A DNA stretch of 64,000 nt, from positions 16,341 through 80,340 of the forward strand of contig NZ_KI928918.1 of assembly GCF_000521215.1 (NCBI RefSeq), read 5' to 3'. The notes under the pieces were generated by a model that had not been told where the DNA came from, made no database searches, and was given only the letters and a program-made list of their open reading frames with translations. Positions 1 to 9,353 of this stretch are shown piece after piece. The stretch is from Labrenzia sp. DG1229 (lineage in GTDB: Bacteria > Pseudomonadota > Alphaproteobacteria > Rhizobiales > Stappiaceae). The position numbers and the translations under genes were made by a program. The stretch's first letter is position 1; each line of letters opens with the position of its first letter.

Positions 1-314
1 GTGCCTTGAAAAATTGACGTGAAACGGACGGCCGGTATTCCGAGGGTGCGATCGAGGATCGGACGCATGATGAAAAGCAAGGTCGCCATAAAAGCGATGG
101 TGGCAAGAAGTGCGCCGCCCATGTCGAAAGTTGGAAAGCTTGTGAAATCGGCTTGCGATATTGTTTGAAACAGAACGGCAGGAAACAAAACGAGATAGGC
201 GAGCCTTTCGACACCGCGCCATTGCTCATCCGTGATCAGCCCGGTTTTTGCGATCAGGTATCCTGAGGCAATGACAAGGATGACCGGAAGGAGAGCGGCG
301 ATTGTCGCGGACAT
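1..314 (-). CDS. AEC (auxin efflux carrier) family permease, 3' end cut off by window
   Basis: The reverse strand reads open from an ATG at 314 to the window edge, giving about 104 residues that begin MSATIAALLPVILVIASGYL. Hydrophobic segments alternate with short loops, and the pattern of a first helix, then GLITDEQWRG, then LAYLVLFPAVLFQTI is typical of the N-terminus of AEC-type transporters, inner-membrane carriers of organic acids or unknown solutes. Only about the first third of a normal 300-residue protein is visible, so the substrate cannot be judged. No clear Shine-Dalgarno sequence precedes the start. The family call is from pattern memory and is moderately sure. Confidence 0.75.
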   Translation of the reverse strand, partial: MSATIAALLPVILVIASGYLIAKTGLITDEQWRGVERLAYLVLFPAVLFQTISQADFTSFPTFDMGGALLATIAFMATLLFIMRPILDRTLGIPAVRFTSIFQG

Positions 315-421
315 GAATTGGCTTTTGCATGTGACGGAAACCAACGGTCTGGAAGCAGGGCTGGCGTCCGCGGAAGGGAGAAGCCTTTTACGCCTATAAA
401 TGTCAGAGGGAAAGGGGAAGA

Positions 422-1065
422 CTACCCTGTCAGGGGGCTTATGTCCGGAGCAGGCAATTCTCCCCTCAGGATTGCGCGAACGCGCATGAGCGCAAAGCCA
501 AGCAGGTTCAATCCACGCCACTTGGTCGGATCGTTCAAGTCTGGATTTGAGGTTCCCATACCAATTCCCCAGGCTTTGTCCCTCGGTGCAGCTTCGACAA
601 GTATGTCGTCGCCTGTTGCCTCGAGAATCGCACGTAGGTTCGCGGTTTGGCCAAACTTTGCAACGTTTCCACTCGTCACGAGATCGAATCTGCAACGAGC
701 CCATTCATCGTGTGAAAAGGGACTGACCTTGCGTCCTAAGGCCTTGCAGTCCTTCGGCTTTCAGTAATTTTCTCAAGAACGTCAGTGTCACCAAAAAGCC
801 GAGCCTTGCCTGCCATCATAAACTGCTCAGACCAACGATATTTGATGTCGTTAACAGTGAAATCCGTTTCGAAAAACTGACTGAAAACCTGTAGTCCAGG
901 TTGCTTTCCGGCTGTCACTGTGTGACCGAAAAAGGGTTTTATGGAGCAAGGTCCGCCCGAACGATATCTATCCTGCAAGGACGCCAGATCAAGAACCAGT
1001 CCAGGAGCGGCAAGATTGTTTTGTTTGTGTTCGGACGAGTCTTTGGCCATTGTTAGATCCATCAA
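422..1065 (-). pseudogene. NADAR-family (YbiA/RibX-like) protein gene, broken by a one-base frameshift
   Basis: Two adjacent reverse-strand pieces in different frames together make one NADAR domain. The first (1065-736) holds FFGH, FSQFFETDF and EQFMMAGKARLFGD. The second (679-422, open further upstream) holds KALGRKV, WARCRFDLV, GNVAKFGQ, LVEAAPRDKAWGIG and WRGLNLLGFALM. Reading joins smoothly if one base is restored near 757-760, just after LEKITE. NADAR proteins act on ADP-ribose or on reactive riboflavin-pathway intermediates as N-glycosidases. As written, translation ends at 736 and the C-terminal half is lost. It may be a true pseudogene or a sequencing error. The start could be ATG 1065 or the internal ATG 1050. 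Confidence 0.85.
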
Positions 1066-1363
1066 TTCCGCAACTTTCTGCAGCGTCTCGAGGATCGAAT
1101 AGCTGAGGGGTCATCATTAAGGTTGAGCAAGATGTTGGCACCCTGGGTTGTGCATCGCAAGTTAACAATGGTGTCGGCATTCGCAAAATGCGGAAATCTC
1201 AAATATTCTTTTCGTTATGCAGTTGTATGAAATCCGACACGGTAGGCCTCAAAGAATGAAGGTGTGCACAGAACAACGCCTCAGTCAAAGACAGCGTGCA
1301 ACGGAGAGACAAATCTCTACCGCAAGTAATTGAAGAATCTAATATATCCGGCGCACCGGACAA
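1066..1363. other. Intergenic, no gene seen
   Basis: No reading frame here resembles a protein family on either strand. A short inverted repeat, tccgg-cgca-ccgga, lies near 1346-1359, just beyond the end of ruvX on its reading strand, and could be a weak terminator for ruvX. Confidence 0.4.
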
Positions 1364-1846
1364 TCAGTCTGAACTCATGAAGCCGAGCCGGTCGAGAAAA
1401 CCCTGCAAAATGTAGGCGGCCGCCATCTTGTCGACGACTTCGGCACGTTTTGCCCGGCTGGAATCGGCTTCGAGCAACGTGCGTGTCACGGCAGCTGTTG
1501 AAAGGCGCTCGTCCCAAAAGGTGATCGGCAGCTCTGTCTTCTGGGCAAGGTTCCGCGCAAAGGCGCGGGTTGCCTGCGCGCGTGGCCCTTCGGTGCCATC
1601 CATGTTCAGCGGCAGACCGAGAACAATTCCGCCCACGTCCTGCTCAGCGCAAATTGCCAGCAGTCGCTCCGCATCAATTGTGAATTTCTTGCGCCGGATG
1701 GTTTCCATCGGGGAAGCAATGCCGCGTCCGAGATCGGAAAGCGCAAGACCGATGGTTTTGGTTCCCAGATCAAGTCCGATCAGGCGAGTATTCACCGTTA
1801 GCGCTGCCAAAAAGTTCTCAAGTGAGAGTGCGGGATCGTTTGCCAT
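1364..1846 (-). CDS. ruvX: Putative pre-16S rRNA nuclease / Holliday junction resolvase RuvX (YqgF)
   Basis: This 160-residue RNase H-fold protein matches YqgF/RuvX in length and motifs. [17 protein letters not shown] near residues 22-38 carries the first catalytic Asp, [16 protein letters not shown] lies mid-protein, WDERLST carries the acidic pair, and [15 protein letters not shown] is the C-terminal catalytic Asp helix. The family processes the 5' end of 16S rRNA precursor and has been proposed to resolve Holliday junctions. It is cytoplasmic and usually essential. The gene stands alone between the broken NADAR gene and the divergent metal-hydrolase gene. Confidence 0.93.
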   Translation of the reverse strand: MANDPALSLENFLAALTVNTRLIGLDLGTKTIGLALSDLGRGIASPMETIRRKKFTIDAERLLAICAEQDVGGIVLGLPLNMDGTEGPRAQATRAFARNLAQKTELPITFWDERLSTAAVTRTLLEADSSRAKRAEVVDKMAAAYILQGFLDRLGFMSSD

Positions 1847-1988
1847 GACCGGGCTTTATCAGGGCCGCCCCGAAAAGACCAGTTTGAACTCTCCGCGATC
1901 AAGTCTTTGTGCAACCAACCTGTTCTTGCGCAATTCAGGGCAAGGTCTATTCTCCAAGCTTGTCACTGTGTTCTCTCAGGAGATTCTC

Positions 1989-2693
1989 ATGAAGCTCACC
2001 TGGTACGGCCATTCTGCGTTCAAGATTGAATTTGACGACACATCCATTCTGATAGACCCGTTTTTGACCGGAAACCCGTCCTTTCCGCAGGAGCTGTCAG
2101 TGGATCAGGTGGCAGACAGCGTCACCCATGTGGTGCTTACTCACGGGCACGACGATCACATCGGAGACGCGGTGGAAATTCTGAAAAGAAACGGGGCTCA
2201 GCTCACCTCGAATTTCGAAATCTGTATGTGGGCCAACCGTCAGGGCGTCGACAATATCAGCCCCATGAATACCGGAGGCATGGTTGATGCCGGTCCGTTC
2301 AAAATAGCGCTGACAAAGGCCGAACATTCCTCCTCGAAACAAGGGGACGGCGAGGCAACTTATCTGGGCAATCCGCATGGGGTCATCATCGAAGTTCCCG
2401 GCAGCAAGGTGATTTACCACATGGGCGATACCGATATCTTCTCGGATATGGCCTTGATAAACGAGATCTACCGGCCGAAGATCGGGATCGTTCCGGTGGG
2501 AGATCGATTCACGATGGGCGGCAAAGTTGCGGCGATGGCCTGTACGCGTTTCTTCGATTTCGACACGATCGTACCGTGCCACTACGGGACGTTTCCGATC
2601 ATAGACGAAACCGCCGATGCCTTTGTCAACGCCATGGGTGCCGAGGCGAGCAGGGTAAATGCCATGAGACCGGGCGCGAATATCGAAATTTAG
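1989..2693 (+). CDS. UPF0173-type metal-dependent hydrolase (metallo-beta-lactamase fold)
   Basis: The protein has 234 residues from an ATG at 1989, with AGGAG about six bases upstream; a much longer upstream open frame overlaps antisense ruvX and is not used. MKLTWYGHSAFKIE, then ILIDPFLTGNP, then the metal motif THGHDDHIGD, AEHSS, YHMGDTDIFSD and the closing PCHYGTFP are the full set of zinc-ligand motifs of the UPF0173 branch (YtkL-like). The substrate of the family is not established. It is soluble and cytoplasmic, with no signal peptide. It is followed after 26 bases by a secreted cupin gene, possibly co-transcribed. Confidence 0.92.
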   Translation: MKLTWYGHSAFKIEFDDTSILIDPFLTGNPSFPQELSVDQVADSVTHVVLTHGHDDHIGDAVEILKRNGAQLTSNFEICMWANRQGVDNISPMNTGGMVDAGPFKIALTKAEHSSSKQGDGEATYLGNPHGVIIEVPGSKVIYHMGDTDIFSDMALINEIYRPKIGIVPVGDRFTMGGKVAAMACTRFFDFDTIVPCHYGTFPIIDETADAFVNAMGAEASRVNAMRPGANIEI

Positions 2694-2719
2694 GAAAGAC
2701 AGTGAGCGGCGAGGCCAAG

Positions 2720-3274
2720 ATGAATTCCAGACTGTTTCCATTCGGCCTTTTTCTGGCCGCCTGTCTTGCAACGGCTTCTGCAACGGCTGCCGACAAGTCG
2801 ATCACACCCAATGGCAAACCTGCACCTTCTCAGCCGCTTGCCAAACCGGGCTCGCAGACAGCCGAGCCGAACGGATCTGCGACAACGGATAGCGGGTCTT
2901 ACGACAAGGTGAGACAGGTCTTTGCAGGCGATCTGACGGTAGCGGGTGAAAAGGTCGTGTTTCCCGAGGGAAATCAGTCGGTGAAAGCCCTTGAGATTAC
3001 GATGGAACCGGGCGAAGTCACTGGCTGGCACAAGCATGGGGCTCCACTGTTTGCCTATATTCTGGAAGGTGAGATCACTGTGATCTATGACGGCATCGGC
3101 AAGAAACTGTACCGCCAGGGAGAAGGCTTGCTGGAAGCCATGAATGTTACGCACCGGGGTGAAAACACGGGGGATGGGCCAACCAGGATCCTCGCCGTTT
3201 TTCTTCTCGGCGACAACTCGCACGCTGTCGTTGCCGAAGATCCGCCGGGTTCCGATCAGCAAAAGATCCAATGA
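2720..3274 (+). CDS. Secreted cupin-domain protein
   Basis: This 184-residue protein starts at ATG 2720. Residues 1-24 form a signal peptide (LFPFGLFLAACLATASATAA), followed by a Pro/Ser/Thr-rich linker to about residue 60. The single cupin barrel contains GEVTGWHKHGAPLFAYILEGEITV and NVTHRGENTGDGPTRILAVFL, giving likely metal-binding His residues. It is therefore probably a periplasmic small-molecule-binding or metal-binding protein. Function beyond the fold is unknown. It follows the UPF0173 hydrolase closely. Confidence 0.85.
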   Translation: MNSRLFPFGLFLAACLATASATAADKSITPNGKPAPSQPLAKPGSQTAEPNGSATTDSGSYDKVRQVFAGDLTVAGEKVVFPEGNQSVKALEITMEPGEVTGWHKHGAPLFAYILEGEITVIYDGIGKKLYRQGEGLLEAMNVTHRGENTGDGPTRILAVFLLGDNSHAVVAEDPPGSDQQKIQ

Positions 3275-3461
3275 CTGTTTCGTATGTCCGTTTGCCTTTC
3301 CAAAGAATTGCGGCCGGTGACATGAAGTGTTTCTAATCTTCTTTTGCCCAACATGAACAAAGTTTCACGGGAATTTCCGGCACGCGAGCATATCTAACCT
3401 TCAAGGCGCTGGCAGTGGGAATTTGACTTGGTATGGCCAGCTGATTTCGGAGGGCCTTCTC

Positions 3462-4535
3462 GTGCATTTGGTAAAGTCGGACAACCTCATCGACCGCGGC
3501 CTGCGAGCTGCGGAATACAACATTTTCGAGCAGAACAGGATATGGGCTCGCTATTCGAACGAGAAGCCTGATGTCGCGGCAAGCCTGATGAGAACTATCC
3601 GGGCACTTCATTCGAGAATGACGGATGACCGCGAGCTATCGGCACTGTCCGTCGGAGCCGGCAACGAACCGCAATTCAGGATCCTGCAGGCCGCATTTCA
3701 ACGCGGTCTCTGGCTTTACGACATAGACGGAGCTGCGCTTGCGACGATCCGGGAGCGGCAGGTGCGCCAGGCACTGGAAACGGTTCGTCTGGTGCAGGGT
3801 GACTACAGGCGTGATTTTCAGAACAGTTCCGTTGCCCGGCAATCACTCGAAACGATCTTCGATGGACAAAGGCAGGATCTCATCACGCTTCACCATTGCC
3901 TTTATTATTCGAAGGCCAGCGAGTGGCCTTGCCTGGTTAGGGCTCTTTACGATCAAGTGCTGACGCCAACCGGCGCAATTCACATGGTCATGATGTCGGC
4001 GAGAGAAACGGCTCCCTTTACGACGACCTGGCTCTACAATCATTTTGCCGGCGAGTATTTCGGGTCTTCAACAGATCAGGATTTGCCCGGCCTTCGACAC
4101 GAACTGAGCCACAACAAGGGTCTGATTGACTGCGAGTTTGTCTCGGAAACACACAAGGTCCAGTTCTGGGTCGATGATTTCGATCTCTTCATGTCCGTCG
4201 TCTGGATGATACTTCTTTATCCGCAAGGGCATGACTATTCCCTGGACCAGAAGATCGAGATTACGGAGTTTATCATCGAACACTTCTGGTTGCCGCAACG
4301 CCCGCTGGTGCAAACGCAGGACTACGTCACGCTGCACAAGTCTGGTTCCGACAGGGCGCCGTCATGGTATCGGGGAGCCGGTCTGAATACGGCGGCTGGC
4401 TCGTCGTTTGAAGTCCAGCCGGACTACGCGGATATGGATGTACACGGCAAGGACCGGCACACCTGGCCCCGTGGAACCGCCGATGCGCCTGAAGCGCATC
4501 GGCGCAAGGGAACTGCCGCATACGGTCCCCGGTAA
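3462..4535 (+). CDS. Class I SAM-dependent methyltransferase, histamine-N-methyltransferase-like
   Basis: I place the start at GTG 3462, because CGGAGGG (3448-3454) sits seven bases upstream; the frame is also open from a TTG at 3423. The product is 357 residues. LSALSVGAGNEPQF is the glycine-rich SAM motif I, LYDIDGAAL the acidic loop after strand 2, and LITLHHCLYYSKASEWPCLV resembles the HNMT/EgtD-type post-II motif. The last ~60 residues (from THKSGSDRAPSWYRG) are hydrophilic and look unlike the family. The substrate is unknown; small amines are a guess from the motif. No biosynthetic neighbours are present. Confidence 0.72.
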   Translation: MHLVKSDNLIDRGLRAAEYNIFEQNRIWARYSNEKPDVAASLMRTIRALHSRMTDDRELSALSVGAGNEPQFRILQAAFQRGLWLYDIDGAALATIRERQVRQALETVRLVQGDYRRDFQNSSVARQSLETIFDGQRQDLITLHHCLYYSKASEWPCLVRALYDQVLTPTGAIHMVMMSARETAPFTTTWLYNHFAGEYFGSSTDQDLPGLRHELSHNKGLIDCEFVSETHKVQFWVDDFDLFMSVVWMILLYPQGHDYSLDQKIEITEFIIEHFWLPQRPLVQTQDYVTLHKSGSDRAPSWYRGAGLNTAAGSSFEVQPDYADMDVHGKDRHTWPRGTADAPEAHRRKGTAAYGPR

Positions 4536-4623
4536 ACAGAACACCAGATCTGAAGATCGAAAACTGGTGTTCATTGCTTACAGTTGCTGTTGAAGCCGGC
4601 CTCCTTTGGCGGCGTTTGATCCG

Positions 4624-5820
4624 TCAGAGTCGGTTCAACAGGGCAGGGGTTGGCCAGGCATCGGCCGGCATTCCGAGTTTTTGCTGTACGTCCTGAACCG
4701 CCGCTCTTGTGCCTGCACCGAGGATGCCGTCGATCTTGCCGACGTCATACCCCTTGTTCCGAAGCTTCGTCTGGAGTTGCTTCATCTGGGCATCGTCGAG
4801 GCCCGGGTCCGGATTACCGGCATCGTAGCGGGGAGCACCGGCAAGGCGTGTGGCGAAATAGGCCGCCGATGTCGTGTAGATGAACGACTGGTTCCATTCC
4901 AGGTAAATGTTGTAGTTCGGATAGGCAAGGAAAGCCGGGCCCTTGCGTCCCTGTGGAAGCAGCAGCGAGGCGGGCAGATTTGAGGATATCGCACCCCAGC
5001 GCGGCTGCACACCGAGCGCCGCCCACTGGGCGCCTGTTTTGGTCTTGCCGAGGCCTGATTCCGCCCAATTGAGGTTTTGTGGAACGGCCACCTCCTGCAG
5101 CCAGGGTTCTCCCCGGCGCCAACCGAGATGATTGATGAAGGCACCAGCTGTCAGGATCGCGTCCGGCGCACTTTGCTTGAGGCGAACATGACCGTCGCCG
5201 TCTCCATCCTTTCCGAACTTGATGATGTCTTCCGGCAACATCTGAACCATGCCGATTTCGCCGGCCCATGCGCCCGTTGTGCGCTGCGGATCGAGATCGC
5301 TGTTCTGCACCATTTCGATTGCCGCAATCAACTGCGGGCGAAACAGTTCCGGCCGGCGGCAGTCATGCGCGAGTGTCGCCAGCGCGTTGACGGTATTGAA
5401 ATCCCCCTGCACGGCACCGAAATCGGTCTCCAGAGCCCAGAAAGCAGTGATGACAGGAGCAGGAACGCCATATTCATTTTCCGTACGCTGGAAAATGCCG
5501 GCGTATTTTTTCATGTTGGCAGCGCCGTTTTTCATGCGGTAGCTGGAAATTACCCGCTTGGAAAAGTCGAGGAAGGTCATCTTGAAGACACCCTGTGCCC
5601 TGTCGCTGGATAGGACCTTGCGGTCGATCCGGGCGCCTGAAAGTGTCCGGTCGGCTGCATTTGCGGACAAACCCTTCGCCACGGCTTCCTGTTTTACACC
5701 CGCAAGAAATTGCCCGAAATCACCACCGCATTGCTGGGCAGAAGCGGCACCTGTCAAAAGGCAAAGACTTGCTAAAAAGCCGGAAACGGATTTAAGCGTG
5801 AAATGCGCGCGGCGTGTCAT
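4624..5820 (-). CDS. Lytic murein transglycosylase (MltB-type, SLT_2 plus peptidoglycan-binding domain)
   Basis: I start at ATG 5820 (398 residues), because the signal peptide (HFTLKSVSGFLASLCLLTGAASA) begins there; an upstream in-frame ATG at 5880 would add 20 unlikely residues. The SLT_2 domain spans roughly 30-330. It includes FWALETDFG with the catalytic Glu, AWAGEIGMVQMLPEDI and AGAFINHLGWRRGEPW. A C-terminal peptidoglycan_binding_1 domain follows (LQTKLRNKGYDVGKIDGILG, then GTRAAVQ). The enzyme cleaves the MurNAc-GlcNAc bond with 1,6-anhydro formation in the periplasm during wall turnover. It is monocistronic by spacing. Confidence 0.93.
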   Translation of the reverse strand: MTRRAHFTLKSVSGFLASLCLLTGAASAQQCGGDFGQFLAGVKQEAVAKGLSANAADRTLSGARIDRKVLSSDRAQGVFKMTFLDFSKRVISSYRMKNGAANMKKYAGIFQRTENEYGVPAPVITAFWALETDFGAVQGDFNTVNALATLAHDCRRPELFRPQLIAAIEMVQNSDLDPQRTTGAWAGEIGMVQMLPEDIIKFGKDGDGDGHVRLKQSAPDAILTAGAFINHLGWRRGEPWLQEVAVPQNLNWAESGLGKTKTGAQWAALGVQPRWGAISSNLPASLLLPQGRKGPAFLAYPNYNIYLEWNQSFIYTTSAAYFATRLAGAPRYDAGNPDPGLDDAQMKQLQTKLRNKGYDVGKIDGILGAGTRAAVQDVQQKLGMPADAWPTPALLNRL

Positions 5821-5957
5821 GAAAAGTCCTGTCGTTCCTGTGTGTGGCCAGTGAAGGAGCGGGCCTGAAAAATCGGCCATAGTTGACTGTGCTTCGCCGG
5901 CAAGGTCAACAGGAACGGCTGACTAAGGTCGGTTCATCCACGAAGACCGTTTGATGC

Positions 5958-6455
5958 TCAGCGGCAGTCTCCGAAATCCGACCCGACAATGATGCCGCCT
6001 TCCGGCGTCCTCTTCAAAGGTGCATTGACACGGGCCGACGAACGGCAATTCGAGGAAGGGGAATTCTGAACGCCTGCAGCCGGGTATCCGGGCGTCGAAT
6101 GGAACGGTGCCACGTTCACACCGGACGTTTGCTGTTCGCACATCTGATACGCCATGTCGTAGAGCGCCTGCCAGCCGCCAGGCAGTGATCCCATGTTGTT
6201 CAACACTCCGAGTGCCCCGCCGGCGCGTGCGCCACGCCGGGCTCCTGACTGTCCCGCCCAGGCGCCGCCGACGACCGCCCCGGCCATGCCGCCGGAAACT
6301 GTATCCCCCACAACATCACCGCTTCCGACATAGGAATTTGCATAGTCGGTCGCATAGACGACACAATCGGTACCGCCGGCCTGCGCGGTCGTTGGCGGAA
6401 GCGTCCCCAGCACAAGAAAAAGGGCACTGGAAAATATGGCCTGTCGTTGAAACAT
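5958..6455 (-). CDS. Secreted glycine-rich (glycine-zipper-like) protein
   Basis: The start is set at ATG 6455, because GGAG lies seven bases upstream; an earlier ATG at 6473 has no such site. The product is 165 residues. A signal peptide ends at about TAQAGG, followed by a small-residue stretch (VSGGMAGAVVGGAWAGQSG, GARRGARAGGALG) that resembles glycine-zipper outer-membrane or periplasmic proteins. Cysteines near CVVYA, MCEQQ, NCRSS and GDCR could form disulphides. No enzyme motif is visible; function unknown. Confidence 0.7.
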   Translation of the reverse strand: MFQRQAIFSSALFLVLGTLPPTTAQAGGTDCVVYATDYANSYVGSGDVVGDTVSGGMAGAVVGGAWAGQSGARRGARAGGALGVLNNMGSLPGGWQALYDMAYQMCEQQTSGVNVAPFHSTPGYPAAGVQNSPSSNCRSSARVNAPLKRTPEGGIIVGSDFGDCR

Positions 6456-6582
6456 GGTCGGTCTCCGGGACATTCGTCAGCAGGAGCAATGCCGAGCAAG
6501 CCATCATCGCGTGTGTCGATGTGGATCGTCAGGCATCGCAAATTGCTGACGCCAAACCTACTGGAGCGGACTTAACAAGCTT

Positions 6583-7782
6583 CTACCGAACTGACTCGAT
6601 TTCCTCCCGGGAGGTTGGCCGTTCCAGATATTTCTGGCCGACAAAGCCTGTCTTTCCCTGATATGTGACACCGCACCACCAGGCTCCGCATTCCTGGAAA
6701 CCAACCTGCGTATCTTCAGGGATCACTGCGATGATTTCACCGTTCTTGTCTTCCGTCGAACGCATGTTGACAGAGGCCAGTGTTCGTCCCGTGTTTGAAT
6801 AAGAGACGTTGGTTTGCTCAGCACCCGATCGCGCCGGCAATCGTGATGCATTCTCATCGATCGCATTTTGTGAAGCAGAAACAACAGGTTCTATCGCTGC
6901 ACTTTCCCGTGTCTCCGCTGAAGAGGCCAAGGGGGAAGGGACGGGCGTCACGGTTGCGTTGCTGGCCAGGAGAGGATAGCCGGTCCGAATAGGCGGTTGT
7001 TCCGCATTCGCAGCAGCAATGCGACGATCACTCTGGTCCGTTGCGCGGGGCGGTGAAGAAGTCGAATTCGTCGCTGTTTTTTTTGAAACCCTTGCAAGCG
7101 TGACGGGATTGGGAGTGCTTGAACCGCCGACCGCGAATGCTTTTTGAATTCTGTCCTTGGCCTTTGCAATTTGAGCCGGCGTGGCGGACGGCCATTCGCT
7201 GGAGGCCTGATTTTCTTCCCCGGAAGCGAGGGTGTCCGATTTTTGCGAAGAGGGTGCATCAAGGGAGGGATTTGCCAAAATCAGCTCTGTTTCTACCGGC
7301 CGAGCGACGTTTTTTTCGGCATTCAGCATTTCGGGCAGTCCGAGTGCAAGCGCGGCCCCCCCGGCAAGGCCGATAATCAGAGTGCTGGCCAGCAGAAACC
7401 TGAAGCTGGGTCCACCAGAGTTTTTTGCGGAGTGTTTGGAGCGGCTATCCGTAACCTGGATCGGGTCGCTTTTTGGCAGTTCGCGGATGCTTCGGTTTTG
7501 AAGAACATTCGGCATTTCGAACAGGTCTTCTTCCCCGTCCTCGATCATCCTGGGTCTCTTGATATCAGGGGTGTGTTTGTTTTTTGCACCTGTGTGCAGT
7601 TGAAGTATTTTCGCAGCGAGTTCACTTGGATCGATACTCTGGAGCGTATTTCGAAACTCATCGTTCGACTGTGAGCCACTGATCAAGCGCGGGTCACAGG
7701 CCTCCGCTTGCTCTGGAGTTGGATCCTCATTGCGGCCTTTTCTGGTATCGCAAGTGTTGGCAGGCGCGGATACTGAATACAT
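6583..7782 (-). CDS. Single-pass membrane protein with C-terminal bacterial SH3 domain
   Basis: The start at ATG 7782 is decided by AGGAGG five bases upstream; a frame extension to 7827 is ignored. The product is 399 residues. A hydrophilic N-terminal ~125 residues (probably cytoplasmic) leads to one membrane segment (FLLASTLIIGLAGGAALALG). A long Ser/Pro/Ala-rich linker follows (disordered), then an SH3b-type domain in the last ~60 residues (ASVNMRSTEDKNGEIIAVIP, CGAWWCGVTYQGKTGFV). SH3b domains often bind peptidoglycan or peptides, so an envelope role is inferred. The next gene downstream on this strand also encodes an exported protein. Confidence 0.78.
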   Translation of the reverse strand: MYSVSAPANTCDTRKGRNEDPTPEQAEACDPRLISGSQSNDEFRNTLQSIDPSELAAKILQLHTGAKNKHTPDIKRPRMIEDGEEDLFEMPNVLQNRSIRELPKSDPIQVTDSRSKHSAKNSGGPSFRFLLASTLIIGLAGGAALALGLPEMLNAEKNVARPVETELILANPSLDAPSSQKSDTLASGEENQASSEWPSATPAQIAKAKDRIQKAFAVGGSSTPNPVTLARVSKKTATNSTSSPPRATDQSDRRIAAANAEQPPIRTGYPLLASNATVTPVPSPLASSAETRESAAIEPVVSASQNAIDENASRLPARSGAEQTNVSYSNTGRTLASVNMRSTEDKNGEIIAVIPEDTQVGFQECGAWWCGVTYQGKTGFVGQKYLERPTSREEIESVR

Positions 7783-8071
7783 TTGGCCCTCCTGATATCG
7801 CGGTTCGGGCGCGCGCTGGGCGGTCACCTAATCCTGATTATCGTTTTATTAATCTTCGTTAATGCGACCGCACACAGGCCGGATTGCGGCGACTCTGGGG
7901 AATTTCTCGTGAATTATGACAGGGCTGTGATTTTGCCGTGCCTGAAGCCGTGGACGTTTGCAAATGCCTAACCAGTCTTTGCGATGCTGAGAATCGATAC
8001 GGGCAAGTGAATGGCTGGTACGCGAAGCCAGATTTGCCGGCGCGGCCGCGGGACGAACGGACAAAAAAGAA

Positions 8072-9250
8072 ATGATACGTGGGATCTTGATAAAAACCGC
8101 TGGTGTTCTGGCCACAATCAGCCTGATGGGCGACGCCGCTTTGGCGCAGGAAGAAAAGCAGCTCAGGATCGGTTTCATGGCAACCCTGTCAGGACCTGCC
8201 GCCATTTACGGCGAACACATGCGCGACGGCTTCATGCTTGCGGTCAATCAGTCCAATGGAGCGCTTGGCGGCCTGCCGACAAATGTCCTCGTCGTCGACG
8301 ACAAGCTCAACCCGGACTATGCAGTTGAACAGGTCACGAAGCTGATCGACAAAAACGGCATTGACCTTCTCGTTGGCGTGAATTTTTCAAAGGTAATGCT
8401 TGCCGTCCACGATCCCGTCGTAAGATCCAGAACCTTGTTTATCGGAACAGGATCCGGTCCGGCGCCGATCGCCGGTCGCGATTGCAATCGGTACTTCTTT
8501 TCCACCGCGTCGCAGGACGATCAGGTCCATGAAACCATGGGCCGCTATGCCAGCCTCAAGGGATACCAGCAGGTTGTGACCATTGCCCCGGATTATGAGG
8601 CCGCCCGCGACGCGATCGCGGCGTTCCGCCGACATTTCAAAGGCCAGATAGCCCGGGAAATCTTTCCCAAGCTGGGACAAACCGATTTTTCTGCCGAATT
8701 TGACCAGATCGCGGGAATTGAACCGGACGCAATATACGCATTCATGCCCGGGGGGATGGGAGTGGAATTGGTCAGGCAGTTTCAGACATCTGGAATAAAG
8801 GGCATCATTCCCTTTCTGTCGTCCCAGACCGTGAACGGGGTGACCTTGCCACATTCAAAGGAGACGGGAGAGGGTCTGTTTTCAGCATCTCACTGGGCAC
8901 CAAACCTCGACAATCCGGCCAACAAACGGTTCGTTCGCGAATTCGGCCGTGCGTACGACTATGCTCCCTCTGTCTATGCCGCTCAAGGGTATGATGCAGC
9001 GAAGCTCATTCACTTTGCGCTTGAGTTGACTGGCGGTGTGAAAGATCAGGAAGCAATGCTTTCAGCTATCCACGCAGCCCCCTTCGAAAGTGTTCGCGGA
9101 GACTTCCGATTCAATTCCAATCAGTTTCCGATCCAGGATTTCTATCTGGTGGAAGGCGTCAGGCGCACCAGCAGGCTCTATGAAATGGAAGCGATTGCCC
9201 GCGTTTTCGATGACGTTGGGGATGCGTTTTCTGGCTCTTGCCGCATGTGA
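8072..9250 (+). CDS. Branched-chain-amino-acid-type periplasmic binding protein (Peripla_BP_6)
   Basis: This 392-residue exported protein has a signal peptide ending near GDAALA and a type I periplasmic-binding fold. KQLRIGFMATLSGPAAIYGE, RDGFMLAVNQSNGALGG and VLVVDDKLNPDYAVEQV are characteristic of LivJ-like ligand binders. SSQTVNGVTLPHSKETGEGL and VYAAQGYDAAKLIHFALE follow in the C-lobe. It would deliver amino acids, amides or aromatic acids to an ABC transporter. No permease or ATPase gene is next to it, so it is an orphan binding protein whose partner must lie elsewhere. The ligand cannot be read from the sequence. Confidence 0.85.
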   Translation: MIRGILIKTAGVLATISLMGDAALAQEEKQLRIGFMATLSGPAAIYGEHMRDGFMLAVNQSNGALGGLPTNVLVVDDKLNPDYAVEQVTKLIDKNGIDLLVGVNFSKVMLAVHDPVVRSRTLFIGTGSGPAPIAGRDCNRYFFSTASQDDQVHETMGRYASLKGYQQVVTIAPDYEAARDAIAAFRRHFKGQIAREIFPKLGQTDFSAEFDQIAGIEPDAIYAFMPGGMGVELVRQFQTSGIKGIIPFLSSQTVNGVTLPHSKETGEGLFSASHWAPNLDNPANKRFVREFGRAYDYAPSVYAAQGYDAAKLIHFALELTGGVKDQEAMLSAIHAAPFESVRGDFRFNSNQFPIQDFYLVEGVRRTSRLYEMEAIARVFDDVGDAFSGSCRM

Positions 9251-9353
9251 CCTGACAGGGGAGCAGTATTCTCGGTTCCTTTCTGAAACGGTCAGTCCAA
9301 AAATTGGTTCAGAAGGTCTTGCATTCCGGACTGCACGGTCCATATCATGGTGC

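Noticed and set aside
1428-1988. Long upstream extension of the UPF0173 hydrolase frame
   Set aside because: It lies antisense to ruvX and is Arg/Ser-rich; a good ribosome site and the family start are at 1989.
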